Source: Pseudofrankia inefficax (GTDB lineage: Bacteria > Actinomycetota > Actinomycetes > Frankiales > Frankiaceae). From it: DNA of 64,000 bases. The notes below the pieces were generated by a model. The model worked only from the letters and a program-made list of their open reading frames with translations, ran no database searches and was not told the DNA's origin. The stretch is taken from the NCBI RefSeq assembly GCF_000166135.1, contig NC_014666.1, positions 8,420,601 through 8,484,600 of the forward strand. Reading direction: 5' to 3'. Of the stretch, positions 52,097-61,492 are shown piece after piece (position 1 is the first letter of the stretch; each line of letters starts with the position of its first letter). The position numbers and the translations under genes are program-made.

Positions 52097-52690
52097 GTGA
52101 TCGGTGAGCCGCGCGAGCCGGCACTGGTGAGATCGCTCGGGCACCCGCGGTCCGTGGAGGATCTGGTCCAGGCGGAACTGGCCGGCGAGGCCCTGTCGTT
52201 CCGGTTCTTCTGGGGCCATCGACCGCCGGCCGGTGGCGGGGTCGGGGCGAGCTGTCTGAGCCAGTGGTACCCCTCGCCGTTCACCGCCGAGGGGCAGCGA
52301 TACGCCACCGCGGAGCACTTCATGATGGCGGGCAAGGCCCGACTGTTCGGCGACGACAAGACCGTGGATGCCATTCTCGGCGCCCCGGACCCGGGCCGCG
52401 TGAAGGCGCTCGGGCGCCGCGTGGCTGGTTTCGACGAGGCGACCTGGGAACGGCACCGCTACGACATCGTCGTGGCAGGCAACCTCGCGAAGTTCGGACA
52501 GCACGACCGGCTCCGCGGCTTCCTGCTCGCGACCGGCGACGACGTACTCGTCGAGGCCAGCCCACTGGACACGGTCTGGGGCATCGGCATCGCAGCTGGC
52601 GATCCACGGGCCGAGCATCCGATCGACTGGCCAGGGCTGAATCTTCTCGGCTTCGCGCTCATGGATGTCCGCGCGGCACTGCGGTCCTAA
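52097..52690 (+). CDS. NADAR-family protein (YbiA-like)
   Basis: 197 residues. Hallmarks of NADAR/YbiA: F-F-W-G-H near 37, C-L-S-Q-W-Y-P-S-P-F near 52-61, A-E-H-F-M-M-A-G-K-A near 75 and the terminal W-P-G-L-N-L-L-G segment. NADAR domains remove N-glycosidic substituents; some act on ADP-ribosylated nucleobases and can counter DarT-type toxins. No toxin gene is recognised beside it. GTG 52097 has GGAAGG eight bases upstream. Lies between IetAS and the relaxase on the integrated element. Confidence 0.85.
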   Translation: MIGEPREPALVRSLGHPRSVEDLVQAELAGEALSFRFFWGHRPPAGGGVGASCLSQWYPSPFTAEGQRYATAEHFMMAGKARLFGDDKTVDAILGAPDPGRVKALGRRVAGFDEATWERHRYDIVVAGNLAKFGQHDRLRGFLLATGDDVLVEASPLDTVWGIGIAAGDPRAEHPIDWPGLNLLGFALMDVRAALRS

Positions 52691-53163
52691 CGGCACACGA
52701 CCGAAGCCAGACGGCACGCCAACGTCACGCCGGCGTCACAGGTCGATCGACCAGACGGTGGCGGCGCGCCGGGCCGGTCGTGATCTTGCCGTCGGGAGAT
52801 GACCGTCACGCTCGGCGGGCGGACTGCGGTCCGTCGGGGGCGTCCAGCTGGTCTGAGTTTCCCTGCCGGTCGACCGGCAGGGTCCCTGCTGTTAGCTGCG
52901 CGGATGTCGTTCGCGATGACAGTCACTGTGACCTCGTGGTGACGGTCGTGGTGACCGGGTTCGGCGCGGTGACCTTGCGGTGATGTGCGTGGTGTCGTTC
53001 GCGGTGAGGTCGGTCTTCAGGGTCAGTGGTGGTCCGCGGTCTCCGGTGGTGCCGGGGCCGTCGTCGCCACTGATCGGAGCGTCCTCATGTCGTCGTGTCG
53101 CGCTCACTGCTCTTCCGGTCGTCGTCCGTCTCGTCGTCAGCCCGCCCAGACCGGTGGTGCTGG

Positions 53164-56100
53164 GTGATCGCGACTGCGCGGATCTTGCGGCTACGGCCCG
53201 CGTCGCCCGGGGATCTTCGGCGGGCGGTGCGGGCGGTCGTCGCCTACGTCGAGGGCGGCCAGCCTGGGACGGCGGCTGGGCTGGCGGGCTACTACGACCG
53301 GGCGTCCGGCCGGGCCCGGGGTCAGCTCGCGGAGCTGGTCGGGCTGCGCGGGGAGGTCTCGTCCGAGGCGCTGAGCCGGCTATTGGAGGGCCGGCACGCG
53401 GTGTCAGGGCGGCCCTTGCTAGCCGCGGCCGGCTCGGCGGCGCGGGCGCACTCCGCCCGGGACGCGTGCGCGACCAGGGCGACGAGCGGCGCTGGGCCGT
53501 ATGAGGCGGGCGAGCTGTTGACGTTGACGCAGGCGTCGGCGCTGGCCGGGGTGAGCGCGACCTACCTGCGTTCCCTCGTCGCGAAGACGGCGCGCGCCCA
53601 CGCCGGGCAGGCCGCGGACGACGTCTCGGACTCGCCCGCACGCGCCGAGGATGGCAATCCGACCAGGGAACCGCCAGCAGGCCAGAACGGTCACGCCGCT
53701 GTCGGTGGGCTGGTGGGGGTCAAGGGCGTGGATGGGCGTTGGCGAGTTCGCCGGGACGAGGTGGAGCGGTGGGTCGCGGCGCGGGTGGCGTCGGCGGCGG
53801 TGCTGGGTTTCGACGTGGTCTGCGCGGCGCCGAAGTCGGTCAGTCTGCTGTGGGCGTTCGGGGACGAGGTGCTGCGGGCGGATGTGGCGGCCGCGCTGGA
53901 CGCGGCGGTCGACGCGACGATCGGCTACCTGGAGCGGCATGCCGCGTTCGGGAAGATCGGCGGGCACAACCGGCCGTCGCGGGGCCTGGCGGTGGCGTCG
54001 TATCTGCACGACGTCTCGCGCAGCGTCGAGGCACACCTGCACGTCCACAACATCGTGATCAACGCCGTGGTCGTGGCCGCCGGCGACGACGAGCCAGGCG
54101 CGTCGGGCTGGGAGTGGCGGGCGGTGGACGGTGAGGTGTTGCTGTCCCATGTTCGGACGGCGGGTTTCGTCGGCGCGGCGGTGCTGCGCCGCGAGCTCGC
54201 CGTGCGCCGCGGCCTGGAGTGGGGGCCGGTCCGTAACGGAGTGGCGGAGCTGGCGGCTTTCCCCGCCGATCTTTTGGCGGCGTTCTCGACCCGCCACAGG
54301 GAGGTGGCGGAGGAGTTCGCGCAGATCGTCGCTGCTGGCCTCGAGCCGTCGGGGGCGACGATGACCGCCGCGCAGCGCGGCTCTCGGGCGCCGAAGACCG
54401 TGCTGGCCGACGAGACGGTCCGCCGGCTGCAGGTCGAGCGGCTGGAAGAAGCCGGCTGGACCGTCGGCCAGGTCCGCCAGCTTGCCGCCGGCGGCGAGCA
54501 CCGGCCGCCAGCGATCGGCGACGACGACGTCGCCGAGCTGTTCACGCTACTGGCGGGGCCGAAGGGGTTGACGGAGAAGGCGACGACGTTCGGCCGCCGC
54601 GAGATCGTCCGCCAGATCGCCGCGTGGGGCGGGGATCGACTCGATGCTGAGGCGATCGACCGGCTCGCCGACCGGTTCCCCGCCGACTCCCGCGTCGTGC
54701 ACCTGCAGGCTGCGGCCCCCGGTCAGCGGCGCCGCGCCCAACCGGAGCCGCTCTACACCGTCGAAGACATGCTCGACACCGAGCAGCGGCTCCGCGCGGT
54801 GGTCCGCGAAGGTCGGGTCGTCGCCGGCGCGGCGCCCCGCGTCCTGGCAAGCCCTCGGGTGGTTGACGCGTTCTTGGCCGCCGCCGACGGCTTTGCCGGC
54901 TCGACCCGGCCGGCGGCGGCGGGCCGGCGCGGCGCGTTCGGCGCGCACACCATCGGCGCGAACGGCGCGGGGAGCGCCGACGTGGTGCTGTCCGCGGAGC
55001 AGGCGGAGCTGGTGCGCCGGCTGCTCGCCGACCAGGACCTGGTCCGCGTCGCCGTCGGCGCCGCCGGAACCGGCAAAACCGAAGCGATGCGCGTCCTGAC
55101 CGCGATCGTCCGCGCCGAAGGCCACCCGGTGTTCGCGACCGCACACGGTGGCCGCCAAGCCGAACAGCTGGCTGACCGGATCGGTGTTCCGGCGCGGGTA
55201 GTCGCGAGCTGGCTGACCCTCCTGGACGCCATCGATGCCGACCCCGCCCGTCAGCTCGCCGATGTCTGGCCGGCGGGTTCGGTGCTGATCGTGGATGAGG
55301 CGACCCAGGTAGGGACCCGCGACGCCGAGCGCCTCCTCGACTACGCGGCCCGGACCGGGACGGTGGTGATCCTGCTCGGTGACCCGGCGCAGCTTGGGTC
55401 GGTCGCGGCCGGCGGCTGGTTCCTCCACCTCATCGAGACGACCCCCGACGTCCCGACCCTGACGACGGTGCACCGCCAGGCCGGCGCAGACATGGCGCCG
55501 ATCCGCGCCGCGCTCGACGCGCTGCGCGCCGAAACCGGCACCCCGATCGCCGCCCTCGACCGGCTCGCCACCGCCGGGAAGATCCACCTCGTCGACGACC
55601 CCGACACGCTGTTCACCCAGGCCGTCACCGACTGGTACGCCGAACGCCGCCGCCACCTCGGCACCACCGCACCACAGACCCAGACTGCCGATGGCAGCTC
55701 AGGCCCGGACGGCGCCCGTCCACCGCCAGCCCGGCCACCGAAGCCGATCAAGACGCACCTGATGGCCGAACGCCACCGCGATGTCGAAGCACTCAACCGC
55801 GCCGCCCGCACACTGCTGACCGCCGACGGCACCCTCACCGGCCCGGCCCTCACGGTCGCAGGCCGAGACTTCCAGGTCGGCGACGAGGTCGTGACCCTCA
55901 CCCAGGCCGGCCACACCCTCATCCCCGCCGGCCGGCCCGGCTCGGCATACATCCGTACCGGCACCATCGGCGTCATCACCGACCTCCACCTCGACGCCGA
56001 CAACCCTCCGGCCCAGACAGTGACGGTCTACTTCCCGTCCAAAGGCACCGTCGTCGTGCCGTGGACCTACCTGACCCACCAGTTCGACGACGGCCGCGAC

Positions 56101-57903
56101 GGCGGCCTCGCCCACGCCTACGCCCTCACCGCGGCCAAAGCGCAGGGCTCGATGATGGACACCGCCCGCGCGCTCGTCACCGACGACACCTCACGGGCCG
56201 GCCTCTACGTCATGCTGTCGCGGGCCCGCACAGACCTAGCCGCCTACCTCATCCGCCGTGACGATCTCGCCGCCCGTGACGACGACGAGAACTGGCTTCC
56301 AGCGACCGCGGGGCCGCTTGACGCGATCAGCCGGCTCGCCGGCCACCTCGAACGCTCCGAACCCGAACACACCGCCGCCGCCCGCGACCCGATCGCCACC
56401 GCCGCCCACCAACTCCGTGCCACCCACACCCTCGCCGAACTCACCGCCCTACGCCTCTCCCGCCGAATCCCGCAGCCGCGCCCCGGCCCGCGCCGGCCGG
56501 CGGCGCCCGCGCCGACGACAGCGCGCCGTGCCGGGTCCGGTTCGGCGCGCACTCCTGGCTCGTCGCGCCAGACCGCGCCGAACGCGCCGTTCGAGCCGAG
56601 CCACACCGCGCCGTCCGCGCCGTTCGAGCCGAGCCGGGCCACGCCGGTCGAGCCGCAGCCGCGAGCCACCCCGAGCCGCTCGGCGCGCTCCGCGCCGAAC
56701 AAGCCAGCCGACACCGAGACCGGCACGGCCGGGCCAAAGGCGGGACCGGCCGCGACCGCCGGCCACCCATACCGCGGCGGCTCGGCGCGCAGCCGGCCGC
56801 CGTGGCAGGTGGTGCTCCGCCGCGCCGAACTCGCCGCCGAAGCCGCCATCCGCACCGCCGCCCTCGCCGACCCGCCGGACGGACTCGTCGACCGGATCGG
56901 CACCCGGCCTGCAGCCGGGCCGCAGCGCGCTATCTGGGACGCCGCAGTCGGCGGACTCGCCGTCTACCACGCTCGCCACACCCCCGCCGCCCCCACCTGG
57001 ACAGCCGGCCCACCACCCGGCGCCACCCCCCACGACCGGGCACACGACCCCTGGCTCCAGCTCCACGACCAAGCCGTCCACCTCGCGGAAGCCTGGGCCG
57101 CAGCCTTTTCCGACCCCGTCCGGGCAGGGTTCATCGGCCCCGGCCAGACCGTGCCCCGCCAGCGGGCCATCGCCGGTCTACACGCCCTCCTCGACACCGG
57201 CCACCCACCGTCTGAACTCGCCGCCGCCCTCCGCCAAGGGCCGATCCACGACGTCCAGACCGCGGCAGCGCTCCTCGACCACCGCGTCGCCGACCTGTGC
57301 CACCAGAGCGGGACCGACCCGACGCTCTACGACCTACCGGCCCCCACCACCGCACAGCACGAATGGAACAGCACCTTCGACCTGCTCACCCGCGCCGAAA
57401 CCACCCACCTCGCCACCCGCCCCACCCACGAACTCGCCACCCAACACCGCACCCTCACCAAAGCACTCACCCGCACCACCGACCAGGCCGTCGCCGGCTT
57501 GGCTATGGCGGCCGATAGCAGCACGGCCCAACGATTGCGCCAAGGGGAAAAGACGGAGTTGGAAAACAGGCTGCGCCGCGTCGAGGCCGCGCTTGACCGC
57601 CAAGTCACCGACGCCCTCCTCCACGCGCAGTCCGAACCCGCCGGCTACCTGACGGCGCTACTCGGCCCCCGGCCGCACGACAGCGGCGCCGACGCGATGG
57701 GCTGGGATCAGGCGGCCGGACGCGTCGAGCACTACCGCCACCACGCCCTCGGCCTGCCCTACGGCACCCCCGCCCAGCCGGACACGGCCGACCCCACCCG
57801 CCACGCACTGGACGACCGCCCTACCAACCCCGCCGACGCAGCCCACTACGACCAGGCCCACGACATCGCGGACCTCCACGGCGGGCAACTGACCCTGGAT
57901 TAG
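53164..57903 (+). CDS. MobF-family relaxase-helicase (TrwC/TraI-like)
   Basis: 1579 residues from the GTG at 53164. N-terminal Y43-Y44 (G-Y-Y-D) and the histidine triad H-L-H-V-H (291-295) form the nicking-strand transfer site, with A-P-K-S-V-S-L (222-228) in the core. Between them, residues about 118-205 form an HTH-like excisionase-type insert. The helicase half has Walker A G-A-A-G-T-G-K-T (632-639), V-D-E-A-T-Q and D-P-A-Q-L motifs. A Pro/Ala-rich linker near 1110-1200 contains a duplicated A-P-F-E-P-S. Relaxes and unwinds the element for conjugation. No TraB/FtsK partner is seen in the window. Confidence 0.9.
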   Translation: MIATARILRLRPASPGDLRRAVRAVVAYVEGGQPGTAAGLAGYYDRASGRARGQLAELVGLRGEVSSEALSRLLEGRHAVSGRPLLAAAGSAARAHSARDACATRATSGAGPYEAGELLTLTQASALAGVSATYLRSLVAKTARAHAGQAADDVSDSPARAEDGNPTREPPAGQNGHAAVGGLVGVKGVDGRWRVRRDEVERWVAARVASAAVLGFDVVCAAPKSVSLLWAFGDEVLRADVAAALDAAVDATIGYLERHAAFGKIGGHNRPSRGLAVASYLHDVSRSVEAHLHVHNIVINAVVVAAGDDEPGASGWEWRAVDGEVLLSHVRTAGFVGAAVLRRELAVRRGLEWGPVRNGVAELAAFPADLLAAFSTRHREVAEEFAQIVAAGLEPSGATMTAAQRGSRAPKTVLADETVRRLQVERLEEAGWTVGQVRQLAAGGEHRPPAIGDDDVAELFTLLAGPKGLTEKATTFGRREIVRQIAAWGGDRLDAEAIDRLADRFPADSRVVHLQAAAPGQRRRAQPEPLYTVEDMLDTEQRLRAVVREGRVVAGAAPRVLASPRVVDAFLAAADGFAGSTRPAAAGRRGAFGAHTIGANGAGSADVVLSAEQAELVRRLLADQDLVRVAVGAAGTGKTEAMRVLTAIVRAEGHPVFATAHGGRQAEQLADRIGVPARVVASWLTLLDAIDADPARQLADVWPAGSVLIVDEATQVGTRDAERLLDYAARTGTVVILLGDPAQLGSVAAGGWFLHLIETTPDVPTLTTVHRQAGADMAPIRAALDALRAETGTPIAALDRLATAGKIHLVDDPDTLFTQAVTDWYAERRRHLGTTAPQTQTADGSSGPDGARPPPARPPKPIKTHLMAERHRDVEALNRAARTLLTADGTLTGPALTVAGRDFQVGDEVVTLTQAGHTLIPAGRPGSAYIRTGTIGVITDLHLDADNPPAQTVTVYFPSKGTVVVPWTYLTHQFDDGRDGGLAHAYALTAAKAQGSMMDTARALVTDDTSRAGLYVMLSRARTDLAAYLIRRDDLAARDDDENWLPATAGPLDAISRLAGHLERSEPEHTAAARDPIATAAHQLRATHTLAELTALRLSRRIPQPRPGPRRPAAPAPTTARRAGSGSARTPGSSRQTAPNAPFEPSHTAPSAPFEPSRATPVEPQPRATPSRSARSAPNKPADTETGTAGPKAGPAATAGHPYRGGSARSRPPWQVVLRRAELAAEAAIRTAALADPPDGLVDRIGTRPAAGPQRAIWDAAVGGLAVYHARHTPAAPTWTAGPPPGATPHDRAHDPWLQLHDQAVHLAEAWAAAFSDPVRAGFIGPGQTVPRQRAIAGLHALLDTGHPPSELAAALRQGPIHDVQTAAALLDHRVADLCHQSGTDPTLYDLPAPTTAQHEWNSTFDLLTRAETTHLATRPTHELATQHRTLTKALTRTTDQAVAGLAMAADSSTAQRLRQGEKTELENRLRRVEAALDRQVTDALLHAQSEPAGYLTALLGPRPHDSGADAMGWDQAAGRVEHYRHHALGLPYGTPAQPDTADPTRHALDDRPTNPADAAHYDQAHDIADLHGGQLTLD

Positions 57904-58474
57904 CGCCAAGGCACCCCCTCCCGGAATCCCGGTGATCAGACTGCGGGGTGGTCGCACCATCCCCGCCAGGGGGCGCGGGAACAACACATCGATGCTGTGC
58001 GCCTCCGCGCCGACGGTGGCGCCGCGCTCTCCGTCCCGCCCGTCGGCGACGGCCGACTACGTGCTGGCAGGCGCCAGCGACTTGGCTCAACCGTGTTTGC
58101 CCGGTCCGGCCAGTAGAAGCGCGTCCCGAACGGCGTCGCCGGACAGCGCATCCTCGCCGTCGTGTTCACTGCGTATCGTCCAGCGCGGTGGAGGCGAGCA
58201 CGCCTTGGATGATGATCGGGATCGGCCAGCCAGACGGATCTCCGAGCACCACAGCATTCGGCCGGGTCCCGGACTACACCGTCTGCCTGTCGTCGCGGGC
58301 AGACTGGCGGACACCGCCGTGGGTGTCGCTCGACGTGTGTAGCGATCGGCGGCCGGCTGGGCCACCTCGGCCCCGCCTGCCTCCGGACTGAGCCGGCTGG
58401 GACGGGTGGTCCGCTTAGCCGCGGGCTGGTCACCGGGGGCCGGCTGGCCAATGGGGCCTCCCGTGTGCCTGGTC

Positions 58475-58685
58475 TTCGACGGGCGCGCCCTGGAGTGACG
58501 CCGCAGCGCGGCGAGAATGCCGCCGGTGTGCACGCGGTAGGCCCCGCTGCGGCGGTGGTCGGTCACCGGGAACTGTCCGGTGCCGGCACGGCGGCAGACG
58601 CGGGTCCGGCCGAGGTCAAACGCGCGGCCACACGTGACCTGATCAACCACCGCTGGCAGCGCCTCGATCTTCGCAAGTACTCTGG
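58475..58685 (-). pseudogene. Excisionase/HTH-like remnant
   Basis: A leftward frame reads A-V-V-D-Q-V-T-C-G-R-A-F-D-L-G-R-T-R-V, then G-T-G-Q-F-P-V-T-D, then G-A-Y-R-V-H-T-G-G-I-L-A-A-L-R. This matches the shape of small actinobacterial excisionase-type HTH proteins. It lacks a convincing start or ribosome-binding site and the downstream frame runs on with no clear homology, suggesting decay. The rest of 57904-58918 shows no intact gene. Confidence 0.4.
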
Positions 58686-58918
58686 CGAAGCCGCCGGACC
58701 CCCGTGACCATCTGCATGATGTTGGAGTTGATGATGGTTCGACCGAAGGAGCGCAGGGGACTGGTCGGCAGCGCGGCCGAGCTCGTTGTAGACGGGCAGC
58801 ACGGCTACCGGAGCCGGCGGGGTGCAAATGTCATGATGCTAGACCGCCCACTAAGGTACGTAGTCGGAAGCTGCGATGCAGCAGCGAGCCCTCCGGTACG
58901 AAGCCCTTACCATGCACC

Positions 58919-60184
58919 ATGGCTACTCGCGTGATGGCCACGCAGGCGCAATCGTTTCGCAAGCCGAGCGAGACGGCGCGCGGAAAAGCCTGGATCGAAA
59001 ACTTCGCGATGGAAGACCGCCCAACCGCCCAGATTCTAATCGATGCGCTTCGTATCGCGTCGGAAACCGAGGTCAGGGCTGGGACTCTCGCCCTGCTCGA
59101 CGGCGTATTGCCGGAACTGCCGAAGCCAGCGCTAGTCCTTCCCGTTCGGAGCCTAGATGACTTTGGTGATGCGAGAGAACATAAGCCGATGGTCTACCGA
59201 GATTTTACTCCGTATGGAGATTACAACGCCGAGCCGGGTAGCGAGGTGCTCGCGGCCAGCCTGATACGTGAAATAATCAGAGACAACGGCCTGCACCAAG
59301 GTATTCTTCCGCCGGCTTCAAATCTTGAAGATCTCCGGTCGAACAAGTGTAGGTCACTGGTCTTGGTCGATGACTATTCGGGCAGCGGCAGTCAAGTAAT
59401 ATCGTATGTAAAAAGTTGGCTTCGACATCCCTCCATCAGAAGTTGGAGGTCATACGGTCTCCTGCAAGTGTACGTTATCCTCTACGCAGCGTCCCCTCTC
59501 GCCATCAAGGCACTCGGAAGAAGCGGGCTGATTAAAGACGTTTACATCTACGAGATGGCAGCAAGTTTCGCAGAGGCACAATGGGAGAAAGGCGAGCTAG
59601 AGCGTGTTACCAAACTGTGCATACAGTACGCAAGCAAGAGACGCAAACGGGACGCCCTAGGGTACAAAGGAAGCGCGGGGCTCTTCTTAATTCAGCACAC
59701 CGTGCCTAATAATCTCCCTGCAGTGATGCTGCAAGAACGACGCGTGCCCAGCCAGCCCTGGAGTCCGCTCTTTCCGAGACGCCAGTTTCCTCGCGACTTC
59801 CCGATGGAGCTGATTGGCTACCGCCAAGGCGCAGAATTTGAAATAGCACCCGGGAAAATCTCGGATCGGCGCCTTGAAAATGGTCTGCGGCGCGCCGACA
59901 AATCGACCGTCAAACGATACTTGAATTTGCTCGGTCTGATGGCTGGTGGACATACGTCCAACGAAGAGCTTGCCGCTTTCCTGTCTACGTCAATCATCGA
60001 AATTACACAGGCGATCACCACCATCGAAAGTTGGGGTTTGATCGATGGCCGTAGGCACCTGACCGACGAGGGTAGGGCCGAGCTGGCTCGGGTACGGATG
60101 AAACCGCGTCGCGTAACGTTCGCCTTGCAAGGTAGTATGGATCCGTACTACCCTCAACAGTTGAGGGGAGTTGGTGGCATCTAG
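58919..60184 (+). CDS. Retron effector: PRTase-like and winged-helix protein
   Basis: 421 residues. A PRPP-binding-type loop L-V-L-V-D-D-Y-S-G-S-G-S-Q at 147-159 defines a type I phosphoribosyltransferase-like domain. The C-terminal part, about 329-398, looks like a winged helix (V-K-R-Y-L-N-L-L-G-L-M-A, T-T-I-E-S-W-G-L-I-D-G). Codon use is much poorer in G+C than the rest of the window. From memory, PRTase-plus-winged-helix proteins are effectors of type III retrons; type naming unverified. The coding sequence ends at 60184 within arm a1 of the retron RNA. Confidence 0.75.
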   Translation: MATRVMATQAQSFRKPSETARGKAWIENFAMEDRPTAQILIDALRIASETEVRAGTLALLDGVLPELPKPALVLPVRSLDDFGDAREHKPMVYRDFTPYGDYNAEPGSEVLAASLIREIIRDNGLHQGILPPASNLEDLRSNKCRSLVLVDDYSGSGSQVISYVKSWLRHPSIRSWRSYGLLQVYVILYAASPLAIKALGRSGLIKDVYIYEMAASFAEAQWEKGELERVTKLCIQYASKRRKRDALGYKGSAGLFLIQHTVPNNLPAVMLQERRVPSQPWSPLFPRRQFPRDFPMELIGYRQGAEFEIAPGKISDRRLENGLRRADKSTVKRYLNLLGLMAGGHTSNEELAAFLSTSIIEITQAITTIESWGLIDGRRHLTDEGRAELARVRMKPRRVTFALQGSMDPYYPQQLRGVGGI

Positions 60185-60390
60185 TTGCTCCGAGGTACGT
60201 TCTCGGGCCGATCGGTTCCGTAGAGCTACGCTCTACGAGTTCCAAGGCGGATGGCGTCGCCATCCGTTTCGATCAAGCTCTCGCCTACGCCTCCTACTGC
60301 TGAACGAGCGCTATCCTACGACGTCTGGGCACTCGTTCAGCACCAGCCCGGCGGGATTCACCAAAGGTAGATGGTCATCGACTCCCCTCA
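60162..60390 (+). ncRNA. Retron msr-msd noncoding RNA
   Basis: Arm a1 (60162-60183) pairs with arm a2 (60368-60390) over 22 bp, including three G-U pairs and one bulged G. Between them are two msr-like hairpins, 60219-60237 (8-bp stem) and 60248-60266 (8-bp stem, 3-base loop), and one long msd-like hairpin with an 11-bp perfect stem (60298-60308 with 60332-60342). Arm a1 is in the last codons of the effector gene, and a2 is in the first codons of the reverse transcriptase gene. The G at 60184, first base after a1, is the likely branch guanosine by analogy with Ec86; this is inference. Confidence 0.85.
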
Positions 60391-61492
60391 CGCCTACCGG
60401 CTACGCGGGCTCCAGCAGGGACATGATCCGGAACTCCTCCGGCGGGCCGTCGCCGAGGCGGATCGAGTCGAAGGCCGGGGCTTGACATCCGTATTGACGC
60501 TCAAGCATCTCGCCCACCAGACTGGCGCGACGTATATTTATCTACGCGAGATAGTTCAAAGGAAGCGCGATCCCTATACGGAAATCTTGCGGTCACGCGC
60601 CAACGGACGCCCGATGCGCCTGATATCGGCTCCAGATCCGGTCCTGATGTCTGTTCAGCGTTGGATTTTGGAAAATATCGTCGGTCGTCTGACTGTTCAC
60701 CCGGCCAGCGCGGCATACGGCAAAGGGAATTCAGTCGCCGCCTGCGCGCGACGGCATGTCGGCGCTTCGTGGCTTGTTAAAATGGACGTCCACAATTTTT
60801 TCCATTCTATCGATGAACGCGCGATCTATAAGATCTTCCAGAATGTAGGTTACAGCAGCCTCGTTGCGTTCGAACTGTCGAGGATATGTACTCGACCGGT
60901 CCCGGGATCTCCTCATATTCATCCGGTCCGACGCGATCGCGTCATAGAGTCCTACAGTACGGCAAATCTAGGAATTCTTCCTCAAGGTGCGCCAACAAGC
61001 GGCGTACTCGCAAACATCTCCTTCTTTGCCTGCGATGAAATTCTGTCGTCCTTGGCTGAGAGCTGTGGTCTGGTATACACGCGCTACGCCGATGACATCG
61101 TCTTTTCGGCTGGAGAAAGTTTCACCAGACGGGACGCAGACGCTCTCATAGAGATTGCGAGGGACGCTCTATTGGCCCACGGATTGACGCCGCATCGTGG
61201 CAAGACACAAGTCGTCCCACCCGGAGGGCGACATATCGTTCTCGGCCTTCTGGTTGACGGTGACAGGGTACGTCTAACGCGCGAGTTTCGGCAACGTGTC
61301 CAAACGCACATACGCGGCGTCGAGAATTTCGGGCTCGCGACGCATCGGAGGCATCGCAAGTTTGCGTCGACGGCGGGCCTTATTAACCATGTGAATGGCC
61401 TTCTCGCGTTTGCATTCGATGTGGATCCAGCTTGGGCGGGGGAGATTCGAGCGCATTGGGCCTCGATCCTCGCCGCTCAAATGAACCGCTAA
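60371..61492 (+). CDS. ret: Retron reverse transcriptase
   Basis: 373 residues with all retron RT landmarks: D139 of motif A (K-M-D-V-H-N-F-F), L-P-Q-G-A-P-T-S at 203-210, Y-A-D-D at 239-242, and a variant Y region I-V-L-G-L-L-V-D-G at 289-297. The N-terminal T-L-K-H-L-A-H-Q-T-G-A-T-Y segment near 43-55 is typical of bacterial retron RTs. It reverse-transcribes the adjacent RNA into multicopy single-stranded DNA. ATG 60371 falls inside arm a2; an in-frame GTG at 60374 is also possible. Low G+C compared with neighbours. Confidence 0.9.
   Translation: MVIDSPHAYRLRGLQQGHDPELLRRAVAEADRVEGRGLTSVLTLKHLAHQTGATYIYLREIVQRKRDPYTEILRSRANGRPMRLISAPDPVLMSVQRWILENIVGRLTVHPASAAYGKGNSVAACARRHVGASWLVKMDVHNFFHSIDERAIYKIFQNVGYSSLVAFELSRICTRPVPGSPHIHPVRRDRVIESYSTANLGILPQGAPTSGVLANISFFACDEILSSLAESCGLVYTRYADDIVFSAGESFTRRDADALIEIARDALLAHGLTPHRGKTQVVPPGGRHIVLGLLVDGDRVRLTREFRQRVQTHIRGVENFGLATHRRHRKFASTAGLINHVNGLLAFAFDVDPAWAGEIRAHWASILAAQMNR

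Noticed and set aside
51094..52374. Leftward open frame of 426 codons over the NADAR gene
   Set aside because: No recognisable domains; overlaps the well-supported NADAR gene and has an implausible composition.
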